Part shown: piece after piece, positions 8,000 through 17,601 of the stretch
Layout: each line of letters starts with the position of its first letter
Numbering within the stretch: position 1 is the stretch's first letter
Origin: Duganella margarita
GTDB lineage: Bacteria > Pseudomonadota > Gammaproteobacteria > Burkholderiales > Burkholderiaceae_D
Assembly (NCBI RefSeq): GCF_009857535.1
Contig: NZ_WWCS01000010.1
Span: 163,016-227,015 of the forward strand
Length of the DNA: 64,000 bases
Direction: 5' to 3'
Translations under genes and position numbers: made by a program
Notes under the pieces: model-generated
What the model was told of the DNA's origin: nothing
Databases searched by the model: none
What the model saw: only the letters and a program-made list of their open reading frames with translations

Positions 8000-10411
8000 T
8001 TAGTGTTTTACCACTTCGACCTGGCCGTCAACCTTGGTGGCGGCGGCCGCAACAGCCTCCACCGGAGCGGTTTCCACCAGCGGTTCCGGCTGACGTTCGA
8101 GGGCGATTTCCAGCACTTTGTCGATCCAACGCACCGGCACGATCTCCAGTTTGTTTTTGACATTGTCCGGAATGTCGGCCAGATCCTTGACGTTCTGCTC
8201 AGGAATCAGCACGGTTTTGATGCCACCGCGCTGCGCTGCCAGCAGTTTTTCCTTCAAGCCGCCGATCGGCAATACTTCGCCGCGCAGCGTGATCTCGCCG
8301 GTCATTGCCACATCGGCGCGCACCGGAATCCCGGTGAAGACCGACACCATCGCCACCGTCATGGCAGCGCCGGCGGACGGACCGTCTTTCGGCGTTGCAC
8401 CTTCCGGCACGTGAATGTGAATGTCCGCTTTTTCGAACACTTCATTCTTGATGCCCAGACGCTGCGCGCGGCTGCGCACCACTGTGCGGGCGGCTTCGAT
8501 CGATTCCTTCATCACGTCGCCCAGCGTGCCGGTGCGGATGACATTGCCCTTGCCTGGCATCTGCACGGCTTCGATGGTCAGCAGATCGCCGCCCACTTCG
8601 GTCCATGCCAGACCAACCACCTGGCCAACCTGGTTCTCTTTCTCGGCCACGCCGAAGTCGTAGCGGCGCACGCCCAGGAACTTGTCCAGGTTTTTCGGCG
8701 TGACGATCACTTTCTTCTCCGACTTTTTCAGCAGCAGCATCTTGACCACCTTGCGGCAGATCTTCGACACTTCGCGTTCCAGCGAACGCACGCCGGCTTC
8801 ACGGGTGTAGTAACGCACGATGTCGCGGATGGCGGCGTCGTTGACCGAGATCTCGTCCTCTTTCAGGCCGTTGTTCTTGATCTGCTTCGGCAGCAGGTAA
8901 CGCTGCGCGATGCTGGCTTTTTCGTCCTCGGTGTAACCCGACAGGCGGATCACTTCCATGCGGTCCAGCAGCGCCGGCGGGATGTTGAACGAGTTCGAGG
9001 TCGCCACGAACATCACATCCGACAGGTCGAAATCAACCTCGATGTAGTGGTCCGAGAAGGTGTGGTTCTGTTCAGGATCCAGCACCTCCAGCAGCGCCGA
9101 TGATGGATCGCCGCGGAAGTCCGCGCCCATCTTGTCGATCTCGTCCAGCAGGAACAGCGGGTTGCGCACGCCGACTTTCGCCAGCGATTGCAGCACCTTG
9201 CCCGGCATCGAGCCGATGTAGGTACGGCGGTGACCGCGAATCTCGGCCTCGTCCCGCACGCCACCGAGCGCCATGCGCACGAACTTGCGGTTCGTGGCAC
9301 GTGCGATCGACTGGCCCAGCGAGGTTTTACCCACGCCCGGAGGACCGACGAAGCACAGAATCGGCGCCTTCAGCTTGTCGACGCGTTGTTGCACTGCGAG
9401 GTATTCCAGGATGCGTTCTTTAACCTTGTCCAGGCCATAGTGGTCGCCTTCCAGCACTTTTTCCGCGTTGGTCAGATCGTTGTTGACCTTGGATTTTTTC
9501 TTCCAGGGCAGGCTGACCAGGGTGTCGATGTAGTTGCGCACCACGGTGGCTTCGGCCGACATCGGCGACATCAGCTTGAGTTTTTTCAGCTCGGCAGTCG
9601 CCTTGTCCAGCGCCTCTTTCGGCATCTTGGCCAGCGCGACTTTCTTCTCCAGCTCGTCCAGGTCGGCGCCGTCTTCGCCCTCGCCCAGTTCTTTCTGGAT
9701 GGCTTTGACCTGTTCGTTCAGGTAGTACTCGCGCTGCGACTTCTCCATCTGGCGCTTGACGCGGCCACGGATGCGTTTCTCGACCTGCAGGATGTCCAGC
9801 TCACCTTCCAGCTGGCCCAGCAGATGCTCCAGGCGCTTGGCGACGCTGAAGATCTCCAGGATCACCTGTTTCTGCTCAAGCTTGAGCGGCAGATGGGCGG
9901 CCACGGTGTCGGCCAGGCGGCCGGCGTCGTCGATTCCCGACAGCGAGGCCAGGATCTCTGGTGGAATTTTCTTGTTCAGTTTGACGTACTGGTCGAACTG
10001 CTGAACGATGGCGCGGCGCATCGCTTCGATTTCCGAATCGTCGCCCAGCTCGGAGTCGAGCGGCGTCAGATCGGCCACGAAGTGCGTCGGCGTATCGGTA
10101 ATTTTATTGATGCGGGCGCGCTGGGCACCTTCGACCAGCACCTTGACGGTGCCGTCCGGCAGTTTCAGCATTTGCAGAATATTGGCCACGCAGCCGATTT
10201 CATAAATATCGGAAGCAGAAGGTTCGTCCTTGGCAGCGGCTTTTTGGGCGGCAAGCATGATGCTCTTGCCTTGCTCCATCGCGGCTTCCAGCGCCTTGAT
10301 CGATTTTGGGCGTCCTACGAACAGCGGTATCACCATATGCGGAAATACGACGACGTCCCGCAGCGGCAATAACGGCAGTTGAGTTTGCTCAGTTAATTTG
10401 GAAGTTGTCAT
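8000..10411 (-). CDS. lon: ATP-dependent Lon protease
   Basis: A cytoplasmic AAA+ serine protease that degrades misfolded and regulatory proteins. The N-terminal substrate-binding domain (about 1-210) begins 'LPLLPLRDVVVFPHMVIPLF'. A coiled linker leads to the AAA+ module with Walker A GPPGVGKTSL (about residue 355) and Walker B 'LFLLDEIDKM'. The C-terminal protease domain carries 'PKDGPSAGAAMT' with the catalytic Ser, and the Lys follows in 'GGLKEKLLAA'. Length 803 aa is typical of LonA. AAGGT lies just before the ATG. A heat-shock-like promoter lies upstream. Confidence 0.97.
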   Translation of the reverse strand: MTTSKLTEQTQLPLLPLRDVVVFPHMVIPLFVGRPKSIKALEAAMEQGKSIMLAAQKAAAKDEPSASDIYEIGCVANILQMLKLPDGTVKVLVEGAQRARINKITDTPTHFVADLTPLDSELGDDSEIEAMRRAIVQQFDQYVKLNKKIPPEILASLSGIDDAGRLADTVAAHLPLKLEQKQVILEIFSVAKRLEHLLGQLEGELDILQVEKRIRGRVKRQMEKSQREYYLNEQVKAIQKELGEGEDGADLDELEKKVALAKMPKEALDKATAELKKLKLMSPMSAEATVVRNYIDTLVSLPWKKKSKVNNDLTNAEKVLEGDHYGLDKVKERILEYLAVQQRVDKLKAPILCFVGPPGVGKTSLGQSIARATNRKFVRMALGGVRDEAEIRGHRRTYIGSMPGKVLQSLAKVGVRNPLFLLDEIDKMGADFRGDPSSALLEVLDPEQNHTFSDHYIEVDFDLSDVMFVATSNSFNIPPALLDRMEVIRLSGYTEDEKASIAQRYLLPKQIKNNGLKEDEISVNDAAIRDIVRYYTREAGVRSLEREVSKICRKVVKMLLLKKSEKKVIVTPKNLDKFLGVRRYDFGVAEKENQVGQVVGLAWTEVGGDLLTIEAVQMPGKGNVIRTGTLGDVMKESIEAARTVVRSRAQRLGIKNEVFEKADIHIHVPEGATPKDGPSAGAAMTVAMVSVFTGIPVRADVAMTGEITLRGEVLPIGGLKEKLLAAQRGGIKTVLIPEQNVKDLADIPDNVKNKLEIVPVRWIDKVLEIALERQPEPLVETAPVEAVAAAATKVDGQVEVVKH

Positions 10412-10440
10412 GGCGTACCTTATGTGAAAGCGTGATTATG

Positions 10441-10468
10441 AAATGGCGCTGTTCCGTCAAATCACAAG
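10441..10468 (-). promoter_or_regulatory. Predicted heat-shock (sigma-32) promoter of lon
   Basis: The minus strand has CTTGTG (10468-10463), 14 bp, then CGCCATTT (10448-10441), close to the sigma-32 consensus CTTGAA-N13/14-CCCCATNT. An overlapping sigma-70 reading is TTGACG (10460-10455) with TAATCA 16 bp further on. Lon is a classic sigma-32 gene. The motif is about 30 bp before the start codon. Confidence 0.45.
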
Positions 10469-10538
10469 ACCGACCTACAAGAAATATTCCTTATATAAAA
10501 GAATATTTTCTGCACTCTAAAAGAATCGCGAATAAAAA

Positions 10539-10571
10539 AAGCCACGCGCGACCAGCGTCACGAGTGGCTTT
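10539..10571 (-). terminator. Terminator of clpX
   Basis: Minus-strand hairpin: outer arms AAGCCAC / GTGGCTT enclose an inner stem CGTGAC / GTCGCG and loop GCTG, followed by TTTTTATTC. It lies between clpX and lon, so lon is transcribed separately. Confidence 0.85.
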
Positions 10572-10674
10572 CCGACTGAAGCCTGTATTCTTTTATTGAT
10601 TTTGATTGTACCGCCTTGCCCCACGGATGCGAAATGAATTTTGCTGTCGCGCGGGGCAAGTGTGCACTCGTTAT

Positions 10675-11943
10675 TTAATTCTCACCAGAAGCTTTGGGCT
10701 GCTCCTGATAAATCAACAAAGGTTTCGCGCCACTGGTAATGGTATTCTCGTCAATAACCACTTTGGTGACGTTGGTTTCGTTTGGCAGCTCATACATGGT
10801 ATCGAGCAGCGCGTGTTCCAGGATCGAACGCAGGCCGCGGGCGCCGGTTTTGCGCGCCAGCGCTTTCTTGGCGATCGCGTGCAGCGCGGCCGGGCGAATC
10901 TCCAGTTCCGCGCCTTCCATTTCCAGCAGCTTCGAATACTGCTTGATCAGCGCATTCTTCGGCTCGACCAGAATCTGGATCAGTGCTTCTTCGGTCAGCT
11001 CGGCCAGCGTCGCCACCACCGGCAGACGGCCCACCAGTTCAGGGATCAGGCCGAACTTGATCAGATCTTCCGGTTCCGCTTCCATCAGCACGTCGCTGAC
11101 GTTGCGCTCGGACTTGCTCTTCACCGAGGCGCCGAAACCGATGCCGGATTTCTCCGAACGGTTCTCGATCACCTTGGCCAGGCCGTCAAACGCGCCGCCG
11201 CAGATGAACATGATGTTGGTGGTGTCGATCTGCACGAAGTCCTGGTTAGGATGCTTGCGGCCGCCTTGTGGCGGCACCGAGGCCATGGTGCCCTCGATCA
11301 GTTTCAGCAGCGCCTGCTGCACGCCTTCGCCCGACACGTCGCGGGTGATCGACGGGTTGTCCGACTTGCGCGAGATCTTGTCGATCTCATCGATGTAGAC
11401 GATGCCGCGTTGCGCCTTGTCCACATCGTAGTTGCAGCTTTGCAACAGTTTCTGGATGATATTCTCGACGTCTTCACCCACGTAGCCGGCCTCGGTCAGC
11501 GTGGTGGCGTCGGCGATCACGAACGGCACGTTCAGCATGCGCGCAAGGGTTTGCGCCAGCAGGGTTTTACCCGAGCCGGTCGGGCCGACCAGCAGGATGT
11601 TGGACTTGGCCAGTTCGACCTCGTCTTTTTTACCCAGGTGCTTGAGGCGCTTGTAGTGGTTGTACACCGCCACCGACAGGATGCGCTTGGCGGTTTGCTG
11701 GCCGATCACGTACTGGTCCAGCAAGTCCTTGATTTCGTGCGGGGTCGGCAGGTCCGATTTGGCGCCCGAAACCGACTCGATGGCCGAGGTTTCGTCGCGG
11801 ATGATGTCATTGCACAGATCGATACACTCGTCGCAGATGAACACCGACGGGCCGGCGATGAGCTTCTTCACCTCGTGCTGGCTTTTGCCGCAGAACGAGC
11901 AGTACAGAAGTTTTTCGCCGCTGGAGGATTTTTTGTCTGACAT
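10675..11943 (-). CDS. clpX: ATP-dependent Clp protease ATP-binding subunit ClpX
   Basis: A hexameric AAA+ unfoldase that feeds tagged substrates to ClpP. The start MSDKKSSSGEK (ATG 11943) is the family start; an upstream in-frame ATG at 11979 would add 12 unrelated residues. The N-terminal zinc domain has CSFC (Cys15, Cys18) and CDEC. Walker A is GPTGSGKTLL and Walker B is 'IVYIDEIDKI'. The pore loop GYVGED and the ClpP-docking IGFGA loop ('SGIGFGASV') are present. 422 aa is normal. clpP lies upstream, and a hairpin between the two may tune clpX expression. Confidence 0.97.
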   Translation of the reverse strand: MSDKKSSSGEKLLYCSFCGKSQHEVKKLIAGPSVFICDECIDLCNDIIRDETSAIESVSGAKSDLPTPHEIKDLLDQYVIGQQTAKRILSVAVYNHYKRLKHLGKKDEVELAKSNILLVGPTGSGKTLLAQTLARMLNVPFVIADATTLTEAGYVGEDVENIIQKLLQSCNYDVDKAQRGIVYIDEIDKISRKSDNPSITRDVSGEGVQQALLKLIEGTMASVPPQGGRKHPNQDFVQIDTTNIMFICGGAFDGLAKVIENRSEKSGIGFGASVKSKSERNVSDVLMEAEPEDLIKFGLIPELVGRLPVVATLAELTEEALIQILVEPKNALIKQYSKLLEMEGAELEIRPAALHAIAKKALARKTGARGLRSILEHALLDTMYELPNETNVTKVVIDENTITSGAKPLLIYQEQPKASGEN

Positions 11944-12048
11944 GGGCAGTTTTCTTTGGTTACAGAATGGCTTGGCCATTGCCGGCTAGCAAGTTTGAAG
12001 ACTGGAAAAAATCCGCCTACACCACATGCTACCCGAAATAAAAACGAA

Positions 12049-12076
12049 ACGCCCGAACGATTAATCGTCCGGGCGT
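12049..12076 (-). terminator. Hairpin terminator between clpP and clpX
   Basis: Inverted repeat ACGCCCG-A-ACGA / TCGT-C-CGGGCGT with a TTAA loop and one mismatch, 28 bp past the clpP stop. It is followed on the minus strand by TTCGTTTTTA, and on the plus strand by CTTTTT. It probably attenuates readthrough from clpP into clpX. Confidence 0.75.
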
Positions 12077-12103
12077 CTTTTTAGCAATGCTGCGGGGAAA
12101 GCA

Positions 12104-12730
12104 TTAAGCCCGGTTGGTCAACACTTTGTCGATCAGACCGTACTCTACCGCTTCTTCCGCCGACATGAAGCGGTCGCGATCGGTGTCTTTGGCGATCTGC
12201 TCGACGGATTGGCCGGTGCGTTCCGCCATGATCGAGTTCAGACGGTGGCGCAGGTACAGGATTTCCTTGGCCTGGATCTCGATGTCCGACGCCATGCCCT
12301 GCGAGCCGCCCGACGGCTGGTGAATCATGATGCGCGAGTTCGGCAGCGAGAAACGCTTGCCCTTGGCGCCAGCGGCCAGCAGGAAGGCGCCCATCGAAGC
12401 GGCGATCCCGGTGCACAGCGTCGATACGTCAGGCTTGATGAACTGCATCGTATCGAAGATCGCCAGGCCGGCCGAAACCGAACCACCGGGCGAATTGATG
12501 TACAGCGAGATGTCCTTGTCCGGGTTTTCGCTCTCCAGGAACAGCAGCTGGGCGACCACCAGATTGGCCATCTGGTCATTGACCGGACCGACCATGAAGA
12601 TAATACGTTCCTTCAGCAGACGCGAGTAGATGTCATAAGAGCGCTCGCCGCGGCCGCTTTGTTCCACCACCATCGGCACCAGGCCGAGCATTTCGGTGTC
12701 CAGCGCCGGATTTCGGTTCATACCAGTCAT
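12104..12730 (-). CDS. clpP: ATP-dependent Clp protease proteolytic subunit
   Basis: The tetradecameric serine protease chamber that works with ClpX. The nucleophile Ser lies in 'GIAASMGAFLLAAG', the catalytic His in 'IMIHQPSGG', and the Asp in the C-terminal 'DTDRDRFMSAEEA'. Length 208 aa is normal. AAGGAAATAG just before ATG 12730 supports this start over MNRNP nine bases in. The order tig-clpP-clpX-lon is conserved in proteobacteria. Confidence 0.97.
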   Translation of the reverse strand: MTGMNRNPALDTEMLGLVPMVVEQSGRGERSYDIYSRLLKERIIFMVGPVNDQMANLVVAQLLFLESENPDKDISLYINSPGGSVSAGLAIFDTMQFIKPDVSTLCTGIAASMGAFLLAAGAKGKRFSLPNSRIMIHQPSGGSQGMASDIEIQAKEILYLRHRLNSIMAERTGQSVEQIAKDTDRDRFMSAEEAVEYGLIDKVLTNRA

Positions 12731-12766
12731 TCTATTTCCTTGTGAAGCAGCCGGTTCAGAAACATT

Positions 12767-12852
12767 ACCACCGCGTCGTTCCGGCGCAGGCCGGCCCCTA
12801 TAGAACGCATGCTCAACATGGATCCCGGCTTGCGCCGGGACGACGGCGGTGG
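12767..12852. repeat. REP/REPIN-like palindromic element between tig and clpP
   Basis: Two inverted arms, GTCGTTCCGGCGCAGGCCGG (12775-12794) and CCGGCTTGCGCCGGGACGAC (12825-12844), match at 17 of 20 positions. Shorter flanking repeats (ACCACCGC / GGCGGTGG) extend the dyad. This looks like the dispersed 'TGGATCCCGGCTTGCGCCGGGA' type repeat common in beta- and gammaproteobacterial intergenic regions. It could also end or stabilise the tig transcript. Confidence 0.75.
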
Positions 12853-12879
12853 CGCTGTCTTTATTCTAACCTAACTGAA

Positions 12880-14220
12880 TTACGCTTGTGCGTTGCTTCC
12901 CATCAGTTCGTCAAAGGCAATGGCCTTGGACGACGTCTTCGACAGGCCCAGGACGTAGTTGACGACGTTTTCTTCCAATACAAGGGCTTCGACTTCTGCC
13001 AGGCGACGACGGTCGCTGTAGTAGTACTTCAGCACTTCGCGTGGATCTTCGTAGCTTTGGGCGAAGTCTTCGATCTGGGCTTTAACTTGCTCAGGCTGGG
13101 CTTGCAGGTTGTTCTCGGTCACCAGTTGCGACAGGATCAGGCCCAGGCGTACGCGACGCTCGGCTTTTTCTGCGAACAGTTCTGGTGGGAATGGCACGTC
13201 CTTGACGTTCATGCCACGCTGCGCCATGTCCTGGCGGGTGATTTCGGCCAGACGCTCGGTGTCCTGGGCGATCAGCGATTTCGGCACGTCAAGGGTGGCG
13301 GTCTTGACCAGGGTGTCCATCACGGCTTCTTTGTTGCGTGCTTTCACGCGGCCGGCGACTTCACGTTCCAGGTTGACTTTGATGTCTTCGCGCATTTTAG
13401 CAACGTCGCCATCGGCCACGCCCAGCGACTTGGCGAATTCGCCGTCGACTTCCGGCAGGTGCGCCCATTCCAGTTTTTTCAGGGTGATGGTGAACGAGGC
13501 GGTTTTGCCGGCCACGTCTTTACCATGGTAGTCCTCTGGGAAGGCCAGTGGGAAGGTCTTCGCTTCGCCCACTTTCAGGCCGACGGTCGCGGCTTCGAAT
13601 TCCGGCAGCATGCGGCCTTCGCCCAGCACGAACGGGTAATCTTCAGCTTTGCCGCCTGGGAATTCCACGCCGTCGATCGAGCCGACGAAGTCCACCGTCA
13701 CGCGGTCGCCGTTGGCGGCAACAGCTTCGCCGCCGTCGCCGTGTTCGCCGGCTTCGCCTTTGGTGTGGAAGTGCACGCGCTGTTTGCGCAGGATGTCGAT
13801 GGTCTTGTCGATTTCAGCTTCGCTGACTTCGGCTTTGACGGTTTCGATTTCTACTTTGGTCAGGTCGCCGATTTCGACTTCCGGATAGATTTCGAAGGTG
13901 GCGTCGAAGGCCAGTACGCCGGCTGGCGATTCGGCCTTCGGCTCAATGTTCGGGAAACCAGCAACGCGCAGCTGGTTTTCGTTTGCGGCGTCGTTGAAAG
14001 CGCGGCCAACTTTATCGTTCAGCACTTCGGTCTCGATCTGATAACCGTACTGTGCTGCGACCATTTTCAGAGGAACTTTACCCGGACGGAAGCCTGGTGC
14101 CTTAGCCGTTTTGGCTTGCACTTTCAGGCGCTTCTCAACTTCAGCGCGGACTTCGGTCAGCGGGAAGGAGATCGTGATACGACGTTCGAGTTTGCCCAAG
14201 GTTTCGACTGCAGTTGCCAT
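12880..14220 (-). CDS. tig: Trigger factor, ribosome-associated chaperone and PPIase
   Basis: Binds near the ribosomal exit tunnel and shields nascent chains. The start MATAVETLGKLERR (ATG 14220) is the family start; five extra upstream codons are not conserved. The N-terminal ribosome-binding signature 'APGFRPGKVPLKMV' matches the conserved GFRxGKxP motif. The FKBP-like domain occupies about residues 160-245 ('NGDRVTVDFVGSIDG'). The C-terminal helical arms end near 'NYVLGLSKTSSKAIAFDELM'. 446 aa is typical. A tRNA-Leu gene lies 32 bp upstream on the same strand. Confidence 0.96.
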   Translation of the reverse strand: MATAVETLGKLERRITISFPLTEVRAEVEKRLKVQAKTAKAPGFRPGKVPLKMVAAQYGYQIETEVLNDKVGRAFNDAANENQLRVAGFPNIEPKAESPAGVLAFDATFEIYPEVEIGDLTKVEIETVKAEVSEAEIDKTIDILRKQRVHFHTKGEAGEHGDGGEAVAANGDRVTVDFVGSIDGVEFPGGKAEDYPFVLGEGRMLPEFEAATVGLKVGEAKTFPLAFPEDYHGKDVAGKTASFTITLKKLEWAHLPEVDGEFAKSLGVADGDVAKMREDIKVNLEREVAGRVKARNKEAVMDTLVKTATLDVPKSLIAQDTERLAEITRQDMAQRGMNVKDVPFPPELFAEKAERRVRLGLILSQLVTENNLQAQPEQVKAQIEDFAQSYEDPREVLKYYYSDRRRLAEVEALVLEENVVNYVLGLSKTSSKAIAFDELMGSNAQA

Positions 14221-14252
14221 GTAAAAATCGTCCAAAAAATAAAAAGTACAGT

Positions 14253-14339
14253 TGGTGCGAGGAGGGGGACTCGAACCCCCACACCATTGCTGGCGTCAGG
14301 ACCTAAACCTGGTGCGTCTACCAATTTCGCCATCCTCGC
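14253..14339 (-). tRNA. tRNA-Leu (TAG)
   Basis: An 87-nt class II tRNA on the minus strand with acceptor GCGAGGA / TCCTCGC, anticodon TAG in loop TTTAGGT, a long variable arm, T-loop TTCGAGT and encoded CCA. It sits just upstream of tig and may share its transcript. Confidence 0.96.
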
Positions 14340-14360
14340 GGCATGTGTGCACAAAAGCAA

Positions 14361-14391
14361 AGGGCGATCCGTAAGTGAAAACGGTCGCCCT
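14361..14391 (-). terminator. Possible terminator downstream of the RND operon
   Basis: Hairpin AGGGCGA(T)CCGT / ACGGTCGCCCT with one bulged base and an 8-nt loop. On the minus strand it is followed by TTGCTTTTG. It lies about 110 bp past the RND gene stop and before tRNA-Leu. Confidence 0.6.
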
Positions 14392-14499
14392 ATTCCCGCT
14401 CTTTGATGCAGGAGCTTTCAACTTCAACGCGGTATTTTAACGGGTTTTTCGCGGAATGGTGACGATTTTTAGTATGTCGCCAACATTCCGCACAAATTT

Positions 14500-17400
14500 C
14501 TAATTATTTGCCTGTTTTATAGGCTTTTTAACTCTAAACCAGGCCGCATACAACGCTGGCAGAAACAATAACGTTAGCGCCGTCGCCAGAATAAGTCCGC
14601 CCATAATCGCCACCGCCATCGGCCCCCAGAATACGGAGCGCGACAAGGGGATCATGGCCAGCGCCGCGGCGGCGGCCGTCAGGATAATCGGACGGCAGCG
14701 GCGCACCGCCGATTCCACGATGGCGGTCCACGGATCGTGGCCGGCCTTGATGTCCTGCTCGATCTGGTCGACCAGGATCACCGAGTTGCGGATGATCATG
14801 CCGAACAGCGCGATGATGCCCAGGTTGGCGACAAAGCCCAGCGGCCTTCCCAGCAACAGCAGCGCCATCGCCGCCCCGGCCACGCCCAGCGGCCCGGTCA
14901 GGAACACCAGCAGCGCCCGCGAGAAGCTATGCAGCTGCAGCATCAGCAGCGTGAAGATCAGGAAGATCGCCAGCGGCAGGTTGGCCGCAATCGACGCTTC
15001 CGCCGCGCCGCTGTCCGACGCCGCGCCTTTGACCGTGATCGCGTAGCCGGCCGGCAGCGCGTCGCGCAGCGCCTTCAGCTGCGGTTCGATCTGGCCGGAC
15101 ACAGTTGGGCCCTGGATGTGGTCGCCCACATCCGACTGCACGGTAATCGCCCAGTCGCGCCCTTCCCGCCACACCACGCCCGGCTCCCAGACGAAGTGCG
15201 CGCGCGCCAGCTGGCTGATCGGCACCGACTTGCCGCTGGCGGTCGGGATATTGGTGTCGTTTAGCACCGAAATGGTCGAACGCTCATCGAGCGGCTGGCG
15301 GATCTGGATATCGATCAGCTGGATGCCTTCGCGGAATTGGCCGATCCTGGTGCCGGACAGGATGGTGTTAGCCGCGCGCATCACGGTTTGCGACGTCACG
15401 CCCAGCGCCCGCATCTTGTCCTGGTCCAGGTCCAGCCGCAGTACCTTGATCGACTCATTCCAGTTGTCGTTGACGCCGATCGTATTCGGATTGGCGCGCA
15501 TGATGTCCTTGACCTGGTCGGCAATCGCCCGCACCTTGGCCACTTCGGTGCCGGTGACGCGGAACTGCACCGGATACGGCACTGGCGGCCCGTTCGGCAG
15601 CAGCTTGACGCGGCCGCGCACTTCCGGGAAATCATGCTTGAAGACGTCGACGATCTTGTCGCGCAGCGCAGCGCGCGCCTGCAGGTCTTTCGGCAGCACC
15701 ACGATCTGCGACACGTTGGTCTGCGGGAAAATCTGGTCCAGCGGCAGGTAGAAGCGCGGCGACCCGGTGCCGACGTAGCTGGTCACGCTGACCACGCCAT
15801 CCTGCTTGCGGATGAAGGCTTCGAACTTCTTCACCTGCGCCTCGTTGGCCGCAAAGGTCGTGCCTTCCGGGGTCCACAGTTCCACCATCAGCTCAGGACG
15901 GCTGGAGTCGGGGAAGAATTGCTTCTCGATGAACTTGAAGCCATACACGCCCAGCGCGAACACCGCCAGCGTCGCGCCGATGGTGATCCAGCGGTACTCC
16001 ACGCACCAGTTGACCAGCGCGCGGAACTTGCGGAAGCCCGGCGTATCGAACAGCTCATGCTCGCCGCCACCCTCGGCATGCGGCTTGACCTTCAACAGCA
16101 CGTAGCCGAGGTAAGGCGTGAAGGTCACCGCCACCACCCACGAAATCACCAGCGCCAGCGCGTTGACCGAAAACAGCGAGAAGGTGTACTCGCCGGCCGC
16201 CGATTTGGCCAGGCCGATCGGCAGGAAGCCCGCCACCGTGATCAGGGTGCCGGTCAACATCGGGATCGCGGTGGATTTGTAGGCGAACGTGGCGGCGTCA
16301 AAGCGCGACATGCCCTCCTCCATCTTGCGCACCATCATTTCGACGGCGATGATGGCGTCGTCCACCAGCAGGCCCAGCGCGATAATCAGCGCACCCAGCG
16401 AAATCTTGTGCAGGTCGATGTCCAGTACGCGCATGAACAGGAAGGTCACCGACAGCACCAGCGGAATACTCAGCGCCACCACCAGGCCGGGACGCACGTC
16501 CAGCCGCAGTTTCGGCTTGCTGTGCAGGCCCAGCGCGACGAAGCTGACGCCCAGCACGATCAGCACCGCTTCGATCAGCGTGTGGACGAACTCGCCCACC
16601 GAGGCCTTGACCGCTTCCGGCTGGTCCGACACGCGTTCCAGCTCGATGCCAACCGGCAGCTTGGCCTTCAGCATGCGCACGGTTTTCTCCATGTGCTTGC
16701 CCAGCTCGATGATATTGCCGCCCTTCTCCATCGACACGCCCAGGCCGATCACTTCCTTGCCGTTGAAGCGCATCTTGTTGCCCGGCGGGTCCTGGTATTC
16801 GCGCTTGATGGTGGCAAAGTCGCCCAAGCGGAAAGTGGTGCCGTTGGCGCGCAGTTCCAGCTCCTCCAGATCCTTGACGGTCTTCAACGCGCCGGTCACG
16901 CGGACTTGCAGGTTGTCGGTCGGCGTCACCAGCACGCCGGTGGCTTCCACCGAGTTCTGCGTGGCGATCTGGTTGGCGATGGTCTCGATCGGAATGCCCA
17001 GCTGGGCAAACTTCTGGTGCGAGAACTCGATATTGATCTTCTCATCCTGCACGCCGAACAATTCCACCTTGGACACCAGCGGCACGCCCAGCATTTGCTG
17101 GCGCACGAAGTCCGCATAATCCTTCATTTCGGCATAGGTAAAGCCGTCGCCGGACAGCGCGAAGATCGAACCGTAGGTATCGCCGAACTCATCGTTGAAG
17201 AACGGTCCCTGCACGCCGGAAGGCAGCGTTAACTGGATATCACTGATCTTCTTGCGCACCTGATACCAGGCATCGGCCACGCTCTTGGGCGGCGTCGATT
17301 CGCGCAGCTTGAGGATGATGGTGGTCTCGCCCGGCTTGGAATAGCTGGAGATCTCATCGATACCCGGCGTTTCCTGCAGCTTTTTCTCCAGCTTGTCGGT

Positions 17401-17601
17401 GACCTGCTCGGCCATCTGCAAGGCGGTCGCGCCCGGCCAGTTGGCGCGCACCACCATCGCGCGGAAGGTGAACGGCGGATCTTCATCCTGGCCGAGGTTG
17501 CTATAGCTGAGGAAGCCGCCAATCAGCAACACCGCGATCAGGTAACGCGTCAGCGGGATGTGCTCCAGCGCCCAGCGTGAGAGGTTGAATCCTTCCTTCA
17601 T
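14500..17601 (-). CDS. RND-family efflux pump inner-membrane subunit
   Basis: A 1033-aa proton-driven RND transporter that, with a periplasmic adaptor and an outer-membrane channel, would expel drugs or other small molecules. The first transmembrane helix follows 'LSRWALEHIPLTRYLIAVLL'. The proton-relay Asp pair is present in TM4 ('LLVDDAIIAVEMMV'). The two large periplasmic loops and the second membrane half ('LGVAGAAMALLLLGRPLGFV') are complete. It resembles the TriC/VexF-like branch more than AcrB; the substrate is unknown. Its ATG overlaps the adaptor's stop (ATGA). No OMF gene is adjacent, so the pump probably borrows a TolC-type channel. Confidence 0.9.
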   Translation of the reverse strand: MKEGFNLSRWALEHIPLTRYLIAVLLIGGFLSYSNLGQDEDPPFTFRAMVVRANWPGATALQMAEQVTDKLEKKLQETPGIDEISSYSKPGETTIILKLRESTPPKSVADAWYQVRKKISDIQLTLPSGVQGPFFNDEFGDTYGSIFALSGDGFTYAEMKDYADFVRQQMLGVPLVSKVELFGVQDEKINIEFSHQKFAQLGIPIETIANQIATQNSVEATGVLVTPTDNLQVRVTGALKTVKDLEELELRANGTTFRLGDFATIKREYQDPPGNKMRFNGKEVIGLGVSMEKGGNIIELGKHMEKTVRMLKAKLPVGIELERVSDQPEAVKASVGEFVHTLIEAVLIVLGVSFVALGLHSKPKLRLDVRPGLVVALSIPLVLSVTFLFMRVLDIDLHKISLGALIIALGLLVDDAIIAVEMMVRKMEEGMSRFDAATFAYKSTAIPMLTGTLITVAGFLPIGLAKSAAGEYTFSLFSVNALALVISWVVAVTFTPYLGYVLLKVKPHAEGGGEHELFDTPGFRKFRALVNWCVEYRWITIGATLAVFALGVYGFKFIEKQFFPDSSRPELMVELWTPEGTTFAANEAQVKKFEAFIRKQDGVVSVTSYVGTGSPRFYLPLDQIFPQTNVSQIVVLPKDLQARAALRDKIVDVFKHDFPEVRGRVKLLPNGPPVPYPVQFRVTGTEVAKVRAIADQVKDIMRANPNTIGVNDNWNESIKVLRLDLDQDKMRALGVTSQTVMRAANTILSGTRIGQFREGIQLIDIQIRQPLDERSTISVLNDTNIPTASGKSVPISQLARAHFVWEPGVVWREGRDWAITVQSDVGDHIQGPTVSGQIEPQLKALRDALPAGYAITVKGAASDSGAAEASIAANLPLAIFLIFTLLMLQLHSFSRALLVFLTGPLGVAGAAMALLLLGRPLGFVANLGIIALFGMIIRNSVILVDQIEQDIKAGHDPWTAIVESAVRRCRPIILTAAAAALAMIPLSRSVFWGPMAVAIMGGLILATALTLLFLPALYAAWFRVKKPIKQANN

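Noticed and set aside
8003..10372. Long open frames on the plus strand opposite lon, and similar long frames opposite clpX, tig, ppiD and the RND gene
   Set aside because: They are antisense shadows caused by high GC third positions. Their products are low-complexity (rich in His, Gln, Arg) and have no family features.
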